Below are positions 7,988-15,696 of a DNA stretch of 64,000 bases, piece after piece; position 1 is the first letter of the stretch; every line of letters starts with the position of its first letter. The DNA lies in assembly GCA_021201755.1 (NCBI GenBank), contig JAJQEI010000045.1:1298-65297 (forward strand), given 5' to 3'. Source of the DNA: Ruminococcus sp. (GTDB taxonomy: Bacteria; Bacillota; Clostridia; Oscillospirales; Ruminococcaceae). The notes beneath the pieces are model-generated. The model made no database searches and was not told the DNA's origin. It worked only from the letters and a program-made list of their open reading frames with translations. The position numbers were made by a program, and so were the translations under genes.

Positions 7988-10597
7988 ATGAATGCACAAA
8001 AATTTACACAAAAGTCACTGGAAGCCATTCAAGAGGCGAATGCTTTGGCGATTGAAAACCAAAATCAACAAATCGAACAAGTGCATTTGCTTAGCGCATT
8101 GCTAGGGCAAAATGACGGCTTGATTCCGCAACTCATTGAAAAAATGGGCATATCGGTTGACAATTTGCAGATTCAATTAAAAAACACGATTGATGCGCTG
8201 TCAGCTGTCACTGGAAGTGGTCGAAAGTCGGATGAAGTCTATGTTACACAGTCTGTCGACCGTGCATTACAAGAAGCAGAAAAACAAGCAAATCGAATGA
8301 AGGACGCTTATATTTCTGTAGAACATTTAACATTAGGATTATTGGAAGTGCCAGATCAAAATTTGAAAGAAATCTTAAAAACATTTTCGATTACAAAAGA
8401 CGCCTTCTTAAAAGCATTAATGCAGGTGCGAGGAAATCAGCAGGTTACGGGTCAAAACCCTGAGGAAACCTATGACGTTCTGAAAAAATATGGACAGGAG
8501 CTTGTAGAGTGTGCGAGAGCCGGAAAATTGGATCCAGTTATCGGCAGAGATAATGAAATTCGCAACGTGATTCGGATCCTTTCTAGAAAAACGAAAAATA
8601 ACCCCGTACTCATTGGAGAACCAGGCGTTGGGAAAACTGCAATTGCGGAAGGATTGGCTTTGCGTATTGTACGAGGTGATGTACCTGACAATCTAAAAGA
8701 ACGAAAAATTTTCTCGCTGGATTTAGGATCATTGATTGCCGGAGCAAAATATCGTGGCGAGTTTGAAGAACGCTTAAAAGCTGTATTAAATGAAATCAAG
8801 AAAAGCAACGGTGGTATTATTCTATTCATTGATGAACTGCATACGATTGTAGGTGCTGGAAAATCGGACGGTGCTATGGATGCAGGAAATTTATTAAAAC
8901 CAATGCTGGCACGAGGAGATTTGCATTGCATTGGTGCGACGACACTAAATGAATATCGACAATATATCGAAAAGGATGCTGCGCTGGAGCGACGCTTTCA
9001 ACCGGTAATGGTCAATGAGCCGACGGTAGAAGACACCATTTCGATATTGCGTGGTTTAAAAGAACGTTATGAGGTTTTTCATGGTGTAAAAATTCAGGAT
9101 CAGGCTCTAATTGCAGCGGCGACTTTATCGAACCGTTATATTACGGATCGTTTTTTGCCTGATAAAGCGATTGATTTGGTTGATGAAGCTTGTGCTATGA
9201 TTCGAACGGAAATGGACTCCATGCCCACTGAGATGGATGAAATTCGCCGTAAAATCATGCAACACGAAATTGAAGAGGCCGCTCTAAAAAAAGAGGACGA
9301 TAATCTATCTAAAGCACATTTGGTGGAGGTACAACGTGAATTATCTGAAATGCGAGATCAATTTCACGAGATGAAAGCCAAGTGGGAAAACGAAAAAGAG
9401 GCAATCTCAAAGGTACAAAAACTCCGTGAAGAACTAGAACAGGTGAACGGTGAAATCGAACGTGCAGAGTGTGAATATGACTTGGATAAAGCAGCAGAAC
9501 TCAAGTACGGACGTCTGCCTGCATTACAGAAGGCTTTGAATGAGGAGGAAATTACAGAAAGACAAAATGCGTCCAAGAATACGTTGCTTCGTGACAAAGT
9601 GACAGAAGAAGAAATCGCTCGTATTGTTGCACGCTGGACGGGGATTCCTGTTTCAAAATTAATGGAAGGAGAGCGAGAAAAGCTACTTCACATGGAGGAT
9701 GTGCTACATCGTCGTGTCATCGGGCAAAATGAAGCGGTAGAGCGTGTTAGCGAAGCAATACTTCGTTCTCGTGCAGGCATTCAAGATCCGAATCGACCAT
9801 TGGGATCGTTCTTGTTCCTTGGTCCAACCGGTGTTGGCAAAACAGAATTGGCAAAAGCATTAGCGGAAGCATTGTTTGATAATGAAAATAATATCATACG
9901 AATTGATATGAGCGAATATATGGAAAAATTTAGCGTCAGCCGCCTGATCGGGGCACCTCCCGGATATGTTGGCTATGACGAAGGCGGACAGCTTACAGAA
10001 GCTGTCCGTAGAAAACCGTATGCAGTTGTATTATTAGATGAAGTAGAAAAAGCGCATCCAGATGTATTTAACATTTTATTGCAGGTACTAGACGATGGTA
10101 GAATCACGGATTCTCAAGGACGTACGGTAGATTTTAAAAATACCATCATTATTTTAACGTCTAATCTTGGTTCAGAAAATATCCTAGAAGGAATCGATGA
10201 AAACGGAAATATTTTGGATGAAACAAAAAAACAAGTAGAATTACTTCTACATCGTAAGTTCCGTCCGGAGTTTCTCAATCGATTGGATGAAATTGTTTTC
10301 TATAAGCCTTTGCAAAGAAAAGAAATTCTTCAAATTACAGATTTGTTATTGAATCGTTTGGCAAAACGCATGGCTGAAGAAAAGCATTTGAAACTAACAG
10401 TATCTGACGTAGCAAAAGCATATCTTATCGATACCGGATACGATTCAAACTATGGTGCTAGACCGCTAAAAAGGGTTATCCAATCCAAGTTAGAAGTTCT
10501 CGTGGCTAGAAAAATCATCGCTGATGATCCTATGCCAGAAACAGAAATTAAAATCGACTATGGCGGGAATAAACTGTTTGCTGTTTCTGAAAGCTGA
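7988..10597 (+). CDS. clpB: ClpB protein disaggregase
   Basis: An 869-residue Hsp100 ATPase, full length for the family. In order: the N-terminal Clp_N repeat domain (1-145), AAA+ domain 1 with Walker A GEPGVGKT near residue 210 and the Walker B stretch ILFIDELHT near 279, the long coiled-coil middle domain (about 405-525) that distinguishes ClpB from ClpA/ClpC, AAA+ domain 2 with GPTGVGKTE near 612, and the ClpB D2-small C-terminal domain. With DnaK/DnaJ it threads aggregated proteins through the hexamer pore in the cytoplasm. The ribosome site is GAGGAGG. No other chaperone gene is adjacent. The reading frame is intact with no unusual residue. Confidence 0.97.
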   Translation: MNAQKFTQKSLEAIQEANALAIENQNQQIEQVHLLSALLGQNDGLIPQLIEKMGISVDNLQIQLKNTIDALSAVTGSGRKSDEVYVTQSVDRALQEAEKQANRMKDAYISVEHLTLGLLEVPDQNLKEILKTFSITKDAFLKALMQVRGNQQVTGQNPEETYDVLKKYGQELVECARAGKLDPVIGRDNEIRNVIRILSRKTKNNPVLIGEPGVGKTAIAEGLALRIVRGDVPDNLKERKIFSLDLGSLIAGAKYRGEFEERLKAVLNEIKKSNGGIILFIDELHTIVGAGKSDGAMDAGNLLKPMLARGDLHCIGATTLNEYRQYIEKDAALERRFQPVMVNEPTVEDTISILRGLKERYEVFHGVKIQDQALIAAATLSNRYITDRFLPDKAIDLVDEACAMIRTEMDSMPTEMDEIRRKIMQHEIEEAALKKEDDNLSKAHLVEVQRELSEMRDQFHEMKAKWENEKEAISKVQKLREELEQVNGEIERAECEYDLDKAAELKYGRLPALQKALNEEEITERQNASKNTLLRDKVTEEEIARIVARWTGIPVSKLMEGEREKLLHMEDVLHRRVIGQNEAVERVSEAILRSRAGIQDPNRPLGSFLFLGPTGVGKTELAKALAEALFDNENNIIRIDMSEYMEKFSVSRLIGAPPGYVGYDEGGQLTEAVRRKPYAVVLLDEVEKAHPDVFNILLQVLDDGRITDSQGRTVDFKNTIIILTSNLGSENILEGIDENGNILDETKKQVELLLHRKFRPEFLNRLDEIVFYKPLQRKEILQITDLLLNRLAKRMAEEKHLKLTVSDVAKAYLIDTGYDSNYGARPLKRVIQSKLEVLVARKIIADDPMPETEIKIDYGGNKLFAVSES

Positions 10598-10713
10598 CAC
10601 AAATCTTCCTTTTTAAAATTCTCGTATATTATTGACTTCTTCTGTACTTTTTCATAAAAATCCTACACCAAACCCCCGAAATTCCGTGCAAACGTCATTT
10701 TTTTTCAAAGATC

Positions 10714-10742
10714 TTGACAAATTTATATGAAAGGTTTATAAT
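10714..10742 (+). promoter_or_regulatory. Consensus sigma-A promoter of the HU gene
   Basis: TTGACA (10714-10719) and TATAAT (10737-10742), 17 bases apart, about 60 bases before the HU start codon. Confidence 0.88.
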
Positions 10743-10803
10743 GTATTGTAGAAGTTTGATTTCATTGTATAGAAATTCTCGAAAAACCGAAGGGAGCAAA
10801 TTT

Positions 10804-11082
10804 ATGACAAAGACAGATTTGATTGAAAAACTTTCCAATGATTATATTTGCACAAAGAAAGATGCAGAAATATTGGTAAATGCAGTGTTCGATACAATTC
10901 GAGAAGCACTGGTTTCGGGGGATAAAGTAACTATTTCAAAGTTCGGTACATTTAAAGTACGGGAACGCAATGAAAAGGTTTGCAAAAATCCTCATACAGG
11001 TGAGTCGGTGAACGTTGCCGCTTGTAAGGCTCCTGTCTTTAAAGCAAGTAAAAAATTAAAAGAAGATATCAATCTTTCATAA
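10804..11082 (+). CDS. HU-family DNA-binding protein
   Basis: A 92-residue histone-like protein. It has the HU/IHF order: N-terminal helix pair (MTKTDLIEKLSND), the KVTISKFGTFKVRERNEK strand signature, the arm KNPHTGESVNV, and a C-terminal helix. It would form dimers that bend and wrap DNA in the nucleoid. The arm reads NPHTGE rather than the usual NPRTGE, and VNVAACKAPVFKASKKLKE carries a Cys not typical for the family, so it may be a second HU paralogue. The start at 10804 follows GAAGGGAG; an in-frame ATG at 10714 lies inside the promoter and cannot be used. It is a single gene with its own promoter and terminator. Confidence 0.93.
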   Translation: MTKTDLIEKLSNDYICTKKDAEILVNAVFDTIREALVSGDKVTISKFGTFKVRERNEKVCKNPHTGESVNVAACKAPVFKASKKLKEDINLS

Positions 11083-11091
11083 ACTATTTCC

Positions 11092-11130
11092 AACAACCTT
11101 GAATTTCTCAAAAATTCAAGGTTGTTTTGT
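11092..11130 (+). terminator. Terminator of the HU gene
   Basis: A stem of about 15 bp (11092-11106 with 11112-11126) is followed by TTTTGTTTG, nine bases after the HU stop codon. Confidence 0.9.
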
Positions 11131-11140
11131 TTGTGAAAAA

Positions 11141-11180
11141 AAGTTCTCTAATCGAAACACTTTGTTCGATTGGAGAACTT
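11141..11180 (-). terminator. Terminator of the xylanase gene
   Basis: A 16-bp stem (11141-11156 with 11165-11180) has one G-U pair and an 8-nt loop. On the minus strand it is followed by a run of T. It lies 26 bases past the xylanase stop. Confidence 0.88.
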
Positions 11181-11206
11181 TTCAATATGAAAAATATAGT
11201 CAGAAA

Positions 11207-13318
11207 TTATCCACTATAAGGCAAATAGTCAATGAGTTGCACTTGGAATTTAAGTAATGTTAATGCATCATCAGCATCAATTCCATCATTTGCATTGACA
11301 TCTGCATTTGCTTTTGCCTTATCGTTCGGTTCAACAGAGCCAGAAAGAATCCGATTCAGCATAACCACGTCTGACAAAGAAACAAAACCATCTAGATTCA
11401 CATCGCCATACATCAAGGTTGTGGCGTCACTTGTACTATCTGTAGTCGATTCAGTCGTTGTCGTTTCTGTGGTGGTTGTAGATGTTGTGCTGTCGATTGA
11501 ACTGTCACTAGTTGAATCTTCTGTAGTTGTATAGGTTGTAGTTTCGCTAGAATCTGTCATTTCTGTTGTAGTTGTTTCTTCGCTAATTGTGGTTTCTGTT
11601 TCTGATGCAGTACTTTCTGTTGTGCTTTCATCAGTAGATTCTGTTGTTTCCGTCGTTTCTGCCGTTGTTGTTGTCGTTGTTGTTGTTTCTGTCGTTTCTG
11701 TTGTTATGTATTCAATTTCATCCACAATAGAGTAATACGCCGGTTTTGCCGTATAATCTTCGTTAAACAGTAGTGGGTATTTCGAAGCACGCCAGCTTTG
11801 ATCGTCGGTTGTTCCCCAAAGTACGACTGCCGAAATATTATCAGAATACTTCACATACAAATCAAACAGGTCACTGTAATATTGCGCTTGTTCTTTAAAG
11901 CTGCTGTCAGAATTATCAGAAACCGTTGCGTCTAATTCTGTAATTTGGACATCCAAACCAAGATCGATATAAGTTTGTAATGCCTTTTCATAAAGTGAAA
12001 TGCTCGGATAAGAAATATCCAAGTGTGATTGCATTCCCATACCATCGATCAAGCCTTCTTCAATCAATGGCTCCAAAATATCGCTGACGATATAATTCAT
12101 TTTATTGGTGATATATTCGTTGTAATCGTTGTAATACAGTTTGCAGCCTTCCGGTGCATATTTTCTTGCAAATTCAAATGCTTTAATAATATAAGACTGG
12201 TCACCATATACCTGTACCCAAGGAGATTGCCCATTGTCAGAATCTGAACCAGCAGTACGAATGGTTCCGGAATCTGAAGCTGCTTCATTGACAACATCCC
12301 ACGCATAAAACTCTACATCCGGATATTCTTCTGCTAAGGTTTCCATAACTGTTTTAATGTAGCTTTCCAAACGTGCCGTCATTGTATCAGCATCTACCCA
12401 ATCAGCATCCTCATCGAAGCCCTCTTTAAAGAACCACAGTGGTGTTTGCTGATGCCATACTAAAACATGACCACGCATTGGTATGTTGTTTTCTGCCGCA
12501 AAATTTAAAATGCTGCTTGCAGACGAAAGCGATATTTTCATGGTCGTGTTGTCGCCAGTCGCCTCATAGTTTGCAAGCGTTGCGAATTGATCCAGCACGC
12601 TGTCCGGCTTTAATTCGTTTCCGGCAGTAATACTGTTAAAATGCTTTGTGATCAAGCTCTTTGAGGATTGAGATGCTAATTCAGTTGCAGTTACAGCAGT
12701 ACCAATCTTAAAATAATCGGCATATACATCTTTCAAAGCAGCAATGTCTTCCGGTTCGTAAACCTGCGCTGTTCGAATTTCAAAATCATCCAGATAAATT
12801 GTAGCAGTGTCGTTGCACTCAAAGTACAAATAAAAGCTCTCTACGTCAGATGGAACAGAAAATTTGATGTCAGAAAACTCAACCCAACCAGATCCGTCAC
12901 AAGTAGCAGAAGACAGATTTGCATAAGTACGATTGTCATCACTATCTGTGCAGTCTGTACTCAACGTAATTGTGTTGTACCATTCTGTCCGTACATAAGC
13001 CGAGACAGTATATTGTACACCAGCTTCCAACATACCAGAAACTTCGATCCATGGACCGTGCCAACTTTTTGTTCTGTCACTGACTTTTAGTGCATAATCT
13101 CCGTCGTAAACCTGCTCCGAAGAGATTTCCAGTGTTTCTACGCCACCACGACCAGAAAATTCACCGACATTTTCCTCAAAATCGTTGTAATACACTTGTG
13201 TCGTACCATCATCGCTGTCTTCCGCAGATGTTACTGCTGCGCTTGTGGGAAATGACACTGCTGCAATAACTGTACAAAGCAGACCGGCAACAAGCCTTTT
13301 TCCAAATTGAAATTTCAT
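11207..13318 (-). CDS. Secreted cellulosomal endo-1,4-beta-xylanase, CBM22-GH10-dockerin
   Basis: A 703-residue modular enzyme. Signal peptide at 1-32; CBM22 xylan-binding module at about 42-183; GH10 catalytic domain at about 192-535 with acid/base Glu345 in WDVVNEA, nucleophile Glu461 in QITELDA, and substrate residues in GHVLVWH; a nearly pure Thr/Ser/Glu linker at about 539-634; and a type I dockerin at about 637-697 with two calcium loops (DVNLDGFVSLSD and DVNANDGIDADD). It cleaves internal xylan bonds outside the cell and should dock onto a cohesin-bearing scaffoldin, which is not in the window. The start at 13318 follows GGGAGG; an in-frame ATG at 13381 lies within the promoter. It is monocistronic. 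GH10 and the module order are certain; the cohesin partner is unknown. Confidence 0.96.
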   Translation of the reverse strand: MKFQFGKRLVAGLLCTVIAAVSFPTSAAVTSAEDSDDGTTQVYYNDFEENVGEFSGRGGVETLEISSEQVYDGDYALKVSDRTKSWHGPWIEVSGMLEAGVQYTVSAYVRTEWYNTITLSTDCTDSDDNRTYANLSSATCDGSGWVEFSDIKFSVPSDVESFYLYFECNDTATIYLDDFEIRTAQVYEPEDIAALKDVYADYFKIGTAVTATELASQSSKSLITKHFNSITAGNELKPDSVLDQFATLANYEATGDNTTMKISLSSASSILNFAAENNIPMRGHVLVWHQQTPLWFFKEGFDEDADWVDADTMTARLESYIKTVMETLAEEYPDVEFYAWDVVNEAASDSGTIRTAGSDSDNGQSPWVQVYGDQSYIIKAFEFARKYAPEGCKLYYNDYNEYITNKMNYIVSDILEPLIEEGLIDGMGMQSHLDISYPSISLYEKALQTYIDLGLDVQITELDATVSDNSDSSFKEQAQYYSDLFDLYVKYSDNISAVVLWGTTDDQSWRASKYPLLFNEDYTAKPAYYSIVDEIEYITTETTETTTTTTTTAETTETTESTDESTTESTASETETTISEETTTTEMTDSSETTTYTTTEDSTSDSSIDSTTSTTTTETTTTESTTDSTSDATTLMYGDVNLDGFVSLSDVVMLNRILSGSVEPNDKAKANADVNANDGIDADDALTLLKFQVQLIDYLPYSG

Positions 13319-13352
13319 AAACGAACCTCCCAAAAAAGTTTTTATTTTATTT

Positions 13353-13381
13353 ATTATAGCATATACAGATAAAAATGTCAA
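13353..13381 (-). promoter_or_regulatory. Consensus sigma-A promoter of the xylanase gene
   Basis: On the minus strand, TTGACA (13376-13381) and TATAAT (13353-13358) are 17 bases apart, about 35 bases before the start codon. Confidence 0.88.
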
Positions 13382-13395
13382 CCAATTTCACAAAA

Positions 13396-13430
13396 AAAGT
13401 TGCATCCTTATAAAAAGAATTTGCAACTTT
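13396..13430 (-). terminator. Terminator of the serine hydrolase gene
   Basis: A 9-bp stem (13396-13404 with 13422-13430) is followed on the minus strand by TTTTTTTG, just past the hydrolase stop codon and before the xylanase promoter. Confidence 0.8.
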
Positions 13431-13457
13431 CACGAATATATATATATGTTTTAGATA

Positions 13458-14639
13458 TTAAATTCCAAATGCAGCTGTACGTAAACGACGCATAATATCG
13501 CTCGTACTGCCATCGCATACTTGAATCAGATAAACCATGACCGTTTCATCATCGCATGGCGATACACAAAAATAAGGTCCTGTCCAGCCATCCCAACCAA
13601 ATTCACCTTTTGGAGCATTGGTAAAAAACACTTGTGGTTCTTCCAAAACACGCAATAGATTTCCATAAGAATACCCGGATAATTGAGGCCAGTCAATAGA
13701 TTTTTTTTGCGTGCTGGTTAATTGTGGCGAGGTGAGATATCGCCAAGTATGTTCACTTATCAGTCTGACACCGCTTTTTCGGAGTTGCCCTTTTCCCGCT
13801 AACATATTGGAAAAGTTCGTATAGTCTCGTAGCGTCGAAACAAGTCCCGCACCGCCGGAAAAAAATGCAGGTTTTTTTCGATAGTCTGTCATGCCCAAGT
13901 GTGGATCTGGTTCGACTCGCAAGTCATTTTTTTGGTTATCCCAAATATAAAGTTGTGCAAGACGACTTTGTTTCTCCTTCGGTATATAAAAATCGGTATC
14001 TTGCATATCAAGTGGCTCAAAAATCATTTCTCGAAATAACGCATCTAACGGTTTATCGGCTGCACGTTCCAAAACAGCACCCAAGATATCCGCTGATGCA
14101 CCATAAAACCACTTCTCGCCTGGTTGAAACAGAAGCGGCACATCGCTGCCCACACGAGATGCGAATTCCTGTGTTGTTACGGGATGTTCTGTCTGCCAAC
14201 GATTGTTAATTTCGTCATAAAACGCACCCATCGCTTTTTGTGACAGGCTCCAGCAATCGGGATAGGGGATACCCGAAGTCATGTTGAGCAAATCCTGTAT
14301 CAAAATTTCCCGATTCGCCGGAACAAGTGTGCCATTATGATCAACCTGTTTTTTTTGAAAAGAGGGAATATACCAGCTAATCGGATCATCCAGTTGTAAA
14401 ACGCCTTGTTCCCAGAGCATCATAGTTGCTACTGCTGTAACGGGCTTTGTCATTGAAAAAATGCGAAATAAGGAATCCGTTTGCATCGGGATTTTCCTTT
14501 CTTTGTCCGCCATATCATATGCCATATACACGAGTTCCTTCTGTCCTCGGCTAATACTAACGCAAGCACCGGGAATTTTATTTTCTCGAACGCCTCGCTC
14601 TAAAATATTTTCAATACGAGTTTGTAAATCAAATGTCAT
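13458..14639 (-). CDS. Serine hydrolase of the class C beta-lactamase / esterase family
   Basis: A 393-residue protein of the penicillin-binding-protein-like serine hydrolase family (EstB/class C type). The catalytic S-x-x-K is FSMTKPVTA near residue 63; the Tyr-x-Asn-like position is WFYGASADI near 180; a Gly-rich C-terminal strand GEFGWDGWTG replaces the KTG triad. No signal peptide is seen, so it probably acts in the cytoplasm as an esterase or peptidase rather than as an antibiotic-degrading enzyme. The ATG at 14639 is preferred: AAAGGAG lies 8 bases upstream, whereas the in-frame GTG at 14648 overlaps that ribosome site. It is monocistronic, with its own promoter and terminator. The substrate cannot be inferred. 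Confidence 0.85.
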   Translation of the reverse strand: MTFDLQTRIENILERGVRENKIPGACVSISRGQKELVYMAYDMADKERKIPMQTDSLFRIFSMTKPVTAVATMMLWEQGVLQLDDPISWYIPSFQKKQVDHNGTLVPANREILIQDLLNMTSGIPYPDCWSLSQKAMGAFYDEINNRWQTEHPVTTQEFASRVGSDVPLLFQPGEKWFYGASADILGAVLERAADKPLDALFREMIFEPLDMQDTDFYIPKEKQSRLAQLYIWDNQKNDLRVEPDPHLGMTDYRKKPAFFSGGAGLVSTLRDYTNFSNMLAGKGQLRKSGVRLISEHTWRYLTSPQLTSTQKKSIDWPQLSGYSYGNLLRVLEEPQVFFTNAPKGEFGWDGWTGPYFCVSPCDDETVMVYLIQVCDGSTSDIMRRLRTAAFGI

Positions 14640-14691
14640 TTTAGACACTCCTTTCTAGGACTTTATATCATATCAATTTGTTTCTTTCTTC

Positions 14692-14720
14692 ATTTTATCA
14701 CAGCTGATATCTGTTGTCAA
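14692..14720 (-). promoter_or_regulatory. Sigma-A promoter of the serine hydrolase gene
   Basis: On the minus strand, TTGACA (14715-14720) and TAAAAT (14692-14697) are 17 bases apart. Confidence 0.8.
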
Positions 14721-14791
14721 GTTCTTGTATTTCATACGCTCTGCTGCAAAGTTTTTTACGGATGCAGAAGTATTCGAAATGTGTTCGTTAT

Positions 14792-14897
14792 GTGAAATGA
14801 GTTTCACCAAAATTTCGCTTTTTTACATAGAAAATACATAATAGTATGTGTCTTTTTTTTTGCTGAAATTGTGTGATTTGTGCAGATTTGGTGAAAC
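14792..14897. repeat. Inverted GTGAAA/TTTCAC elements in a gene-free stretch
   Basis: The 330 bases between the hydrolase and the next gene hold two overlapping inverted repeats. GTGAAA-4-TTTCAC forms a short palindrome at 14792-14807. GTTTCACCAAA (14801-14811) is also the exact complement of 14887-14897. The two pairings are mutually exclusive, as in an attenuator, or they may mark binding sites for a repressor of the gene at 14970. Nothing else was recognised in this stretch. Confidence 0.45.
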
Positions 14898-14969
14898 TTG
14901 GCGAATCAAAAAAGACGACTTTTCCGAAAAAATTGTCATATAAAAAGGAAGTGAAAACACAAATAAAAG

Positions 14970-15680
14970 ATGTGTCAGAAACAAGATTTTTCATCTGCGG
15001 AAAAAGAAAAAGCATTTGATGCCATTGCAGATTTGTACTACAACCGAAATTTCGGTACAATGACAAAGGCGGATTTTGAAACGCTGTTGTTTTCGATTTA
15101 CTTGGAACACCTGTTAGACAATCACTTGCCTTGTGACGATTACACCATGTCAATTGCACTCGGTGTTTCGGAAACACGCATTCGCACGCTGAAAGAACGA
15201 AAACAGTTAAAGTATCCCAGAGCGTATTGCTGGCAAAAAGCTTTTGCAAAACTTGTGCTATATGCAAAGTATGACGAGGTTACAAAGCTGGTGAAGATGC
15301 CGATTGAAGACGTAAACTTAATGAAAGAAGTGCGGCATTTTATTCAACAAAACGGTTGGTACGATGAGTTTTCCCGAAATCCACGCCTGTTTCAATGTAA
15401 ACTGGATTATTTTTTGCTGCTCTGTTCGAAGCTTGATGGTGAAATTGTATTCACGGACAGTGACAAACAAAAGCTGCGGGAACTCGAAGCAAATGAAGAT
15501 GAACGAAGTGCCATCGAAAAGATTTTAGACCATGACTTTGAAGACGGATTCAAAGAGCTGGTCGCCTAGTCGGCAGAGGGCGTTTTGTGCGAAGTACTAG
15601 AGAAGCTGCCCTTTGGAGAAGTTGGCTCGGAAATTTTAAGCGGTGTCTTTTCATGGCTGAAAAAACGAAAAAAAGGTTAA
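14970..15680 (+). pseudogene. Unknown HTH-like protein interrupted near its end by in-frame TAG
   Basis: Up to TAG at 15567-15569 this codes for 199 residues with no recognised family. Residues 52-70 (TMSIALGVSETRIRTLKER) look like a helix-turn-helix, and the protein is mainly helical and charged. After the TAG the same frame continues for 36 more residues, ending EILSGVFSWLKKRKKG at TAA 15678-15680. That tail is an amphipathic/hydrophobic helix with a basic end and has normal codon use, so it probably belongs to the protein (CAG to TAG is the simplest cause). The 199-residue form may still be functional. The ribosome site is weak and distant. The next gene, a dockerin protein, begins 16 bases after the extended end, so the two may be cotranscribed. 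Confidence 0.55.
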
Positions 15681-15696
15681 CGAATTGGAGGAAATT

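Noticed and set aside
14788..15267. Minus-strand reading frame of 159 codons
   Set aside because: It lies across the plus-strand gene at 14970, has no ribosome site and its composition looks like an antisense shadow.
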